64,000 nt of DNA from Paenibacillus apiarius (GTDB lineage Bacteria; Bacillota; Bacilli; Paenibacillales; Paenibacillaceae): the NCBI RefSeq assembly GCF_017052585.1, contig NZ_JAFFHZ010000001.1, positions 5,518,001-5,582,000 of the forward strand. The letters are read 5' to 3'. The first letter of the stretch is position 1, and every line of letters begins with the position of its first letter. The position numbers and the translations under genes are program-made. Of the stretch, positions 62,442 to 64,000 are shown one piece after another. The notes under the pieces were generated by a model. The model had not been told where the DNA came from and ran no database searches. It saw nothing but the letters and a program-made list of their open reading frames with translations.

Positions 62442-63737
62442 TTGAAACAGATTGACTTGCTTCTTACGGGAATCGGATCTTTATATACGCCTGAAGGCAC
62501 TCAGCCCCGCTATGGGGAAGAGATGGGGCGCATCCGCGAAACGACGGGTGCGGCAGTCGCGATTGAGCAAGGCCGAATCGCGCTAGTGGGAAAGGAAGAT
62601 GAAGTGATTGCGGCTTTGGCGGGTATCCATATCGCCGAAACGATCGACGTTGGCGGGCGTATGGTGACACCCGGGCTGGTCGATCCGCATACCCATCTTG
62701 TTCATGCCGGCTCGCGCGAGCATGAGCTGGCGATGAAGCGTTCCGGTGTGCCATATTTGGACATATTGGCTCAGGGGGGCGGAATTCTGAGCACTGTGAA
62801 GTCTACGCGGACCGCGAGTGAACAAGAGCTGTATGACAAGGCCGGAAGAAGTCTTGATGAGATGCTGCTCCAAGGCGTGACGACAATCGAGGCCAAGAGC
62901 GGCTACGGCCTGTCGTTAGAAACGGAGCTCAAGCAGCTGCGCGTGTCGCGCCGGCTTCATGATACGCACCCGGTGGACGTCGTGTCTACCTTCATGGGCG
63001 CGCATGCCGTTCCGGAAGAATATAAGGGCCGGTCTGATGATTTTGTGGACTTGGTCATTCGCGACATGCTGCCTGCCGTTGCGGAAGAAGGGCTGGCGGA
63101 ATTTTGCGACGTATTCTGCGAAGAAGGCGTATTCAATGTAGAGCAGTCGCGCCGCATCTTGGAGGAAGGCAAGCGTTTCGACTTGCAGCCCAAGATACAT
63201 GCCGATGAAATTGTGCCGCTGGGCGGTTCCGATCTGGCCGGGGAAGTCGGAGCCGTCTCCGCCGAACACCTGCTCACCACGACCGATCAAGGGCTGGCCA
63301 GTCTGGCTGCAGGGAATGTCGTCCCGGTCTTGCTTCCGGGAACGTCATTCAATTTAGGCTTGTCCCATCACGCTCGTGCCCGTGACATGATTGACAAGTT
63401 CCGGCTGCCGGTGGCTCTGTCCACCGATTACAATCCCGGTTCATGCCCGACCGAGTCCATCCAGCTTATCATTATGCTGGCATCCTTGAATTTGAAGATG
63501 ACACCCGAGGAAATATTGACCGCCTGCACATTGAATGCTGCCGCGGCGATTGGACGCGCGGGCGACATCGGTTCCATCGAACCGGGAAAGCGAGCGGACT
63601 TAACCATTTTCGATGCGCCGAATCTGGCTTACTTGCCGTATCATTTTGGCATCAATCACACATTCGGCGTCATCAAGAACGGTACGCCAGTCGCGTGGAA
63701 CCGTACTTTGACGGAGAAAGGAGGGATTGCGCGATGA
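62442..63737 (+). CDS. hutI: imidazolonepropionase
   Basis: The start is TTG 62442, with GAAGGAGGCTGGC upstream. The 431-residue product is a metal-dependent amidohydrolase. The HxH site is in VTPGLVDPHTHLVHAGSREH near residue 82. Others are KSGYGLSLETELKQLRVSRR, STFMGAHAVPEEYKG, KIHADEIVPLGGSDLAGEVG (metal His) and ALSTDYNPGSCPTESIQLI (catalytic Asp). It opens the imidazolone ring to give N-formimino-L-glutamate. The stop codon overlaps the hutG start (ATGA-type arrangement at 63734-63737). Length is close to B. subtilis HutI (about 421). Confidence 0.94.
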   Translation: MKQIDLLLTGIGSLYTPEGTQPRYGEEMGRIRETTGAAVAIEQGRIALVGKEDEVIAALAGIHIAETIDVGGRMVTPGLVDPHTHLVHAGSREHELAMKRSGVPYLDILAQGGGILSTVKSTRTASEQELYDKAGRSLDEMLLQGVTTIEAKSGYGLSLETELKQLRVSRRLHDTHPVDVVSTFMGAHAVPEEYKGRSDDFVDLVIRDMLPAVAEEGLAEFCDVFCEEGVFNVEQSRRILEEGKRFDLQPKIHADEIVPLGGSDLAGEVGAVSAEHLLTTTDQGLASLAAGNVVPVLLPGTSFNLGLSHHARARDMIDKFRLPVALSTDYNPGSCPTESIQLIIMLASLNLKMTPEEILTACTLNAAAAIGRAGDIGSIEPGKRADLTIFDAPNLAYLPYHFGINHTFGVIKNGTPVAWNRTLTEKGGIAR

Positions 63738-64000
63738 TATCCCGCATCCCTTATCTCCGTTCACCGGAAGAAGCGGCATTTCGCGATCATATGGAGACGA
63801 AGGCCGCGCACTGGATCCGTCCGCGGGACGGGAGGAATGGATCCGTGGGATGCGCTAGACGCATTATACCGTCTTGGCACGCTGCCGCAAATCCAAGGAT
63901 TGGATTTCGTCTGCATTGATCCCGCGGTTGATGTCCGCAATGTGACCTGAAGATTGGCCGTTCAATTCATGCTGAGCTTCCTGAGCGGAAGGGCGAACCG
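63734..64000 (+). pseudogene. hutG: formimidoylglutamase, decayed (continues past window)
   Basis: ATG 63734 overlaps the hutI stop. Codons 1-33 are a normal hutG start (YLRSPEEAAFRDHMETKAAH, then WIRPRDG). Immediately after, near 63830, the frame leaps to what is homologous to the far C-terminus of arginase-fold enzymes: DALDALYRLGTLPQIQG and DFVCIDPAVDVRNVT. The region in between, about 200 residues with the metal-binding histidines and aspartates, is missing, and the joint is out of frame. A stop (TGA, 63948-63950) then interrupts the homology, after which LAVQFMLSFLSGRAN continues in the same frame to the window edge. Formimidoylglutamase should cleave formiminoglutamate to glutamate and formamide; this copy cannot. 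Confidence 0.75.

Overview
The window looks like a chromosomal segment of an endospore-forming Bacillota, most probably Paenibacillus or a close relative (inference, no database search). The reasons are Gram-positive ribosome binding sites (AAGGAGG-type) in front of most genes, many spore-related genes (an H-type small acid-soluble spore protein, a YjcZ-like peptide, a DUF1360/YjcA-like protein, PdaA, a GerAB-like permease) and Bacillus-type gene orders such as glnQHMP and hutHUIG. Base composition is moderate (near 50% GC by eye), apart from clearly AT-richer stretches around 32.2-35.0 kb, 41.1-41.6 kb and 55.6-59.0 kb.

Layout. 0-3 kb: a MocR-type regulator running off the left edge, a long TetR regulator overlapping a truncated serine-hydrolase remnant, a 52-residue small gene and a DUF1360 protein. 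3-8.5 kb: a 1031-residue GNAT fusion protein followed by an amidohydrolase, then a dicarboxylate/amino-acid symporter. 8.5-12.3 kb: a dispersed repeat, a decayed methyltransferase and an intact polar amino acid ABC importer (glnQHMP). 12.3-20 kb: a cyclophilin lipoprotein, hypothetical proteins, oligoendopeptidase F, a C39-like lipoprotein, a TetR-SMR efflux pair, sspH and a YitT-like membrane protein. 20-24.3 kb: a copper/cytochrome-oxidase maturation group (CopA ATPase, TauE/DsbD-like protein, YtkA-like protein, SCO protein). 24.5-32.2 kb: phosphoglycerate mutase, a flavin disulfide reductase-like enzyme, a beta-propeller lactonase, the second dispersed repeat copy, a frameshifted Rieske protein, an EamA transporter and pdaA.

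32.5-39 kb is accessory and spore-flavoured. It holds an unusual fusion of a peptidoglycan-binding domain, five 39-bp coding repeats and two tandem glycosyltransferase-like domains; a GH18 enzyme; a decayed P450; a small membrane protein with a frameshifted GerAB-like permease; and a YjcZ-like peptide. 39-49 kb: an oxidoreductase, small conserved proteins, a short SigA-like sigma factor, an alpha/beta hydrolase, an ABC ATPase, a catalase, and an FMN riboswitch in front of an EamA-family transporter (probably a flavin transporter). 49-55 kb: a GH92 mannosidase with a divergent AraC regulator, a YdjM-like membrane protein behind a LexA-type box, and aspartase. 55-59 kb: an AT-rich HelD/TetR pair. 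59-64 kb: the histidine utilisation operon hutH-hutU-hutI-hutG, in which hutG appears to be decayed and hutH has an attenuator-like terminator in its leader.

The window carries many broken genes (serine hydrolase, methyltransferase, Rieske protein, P450, GerAB, a GNAT, hutG). The most interesting points are the glycosyltransferase fusion, the riboswitch-controlled EamA transporter, the GNAT mega-fusion operon, the dispersed 200-bp repeats, the HelD/TetR island and the stalled hut pathway. No rRNA, tRNA, CRISPR array, transposase or replication origin was seen.
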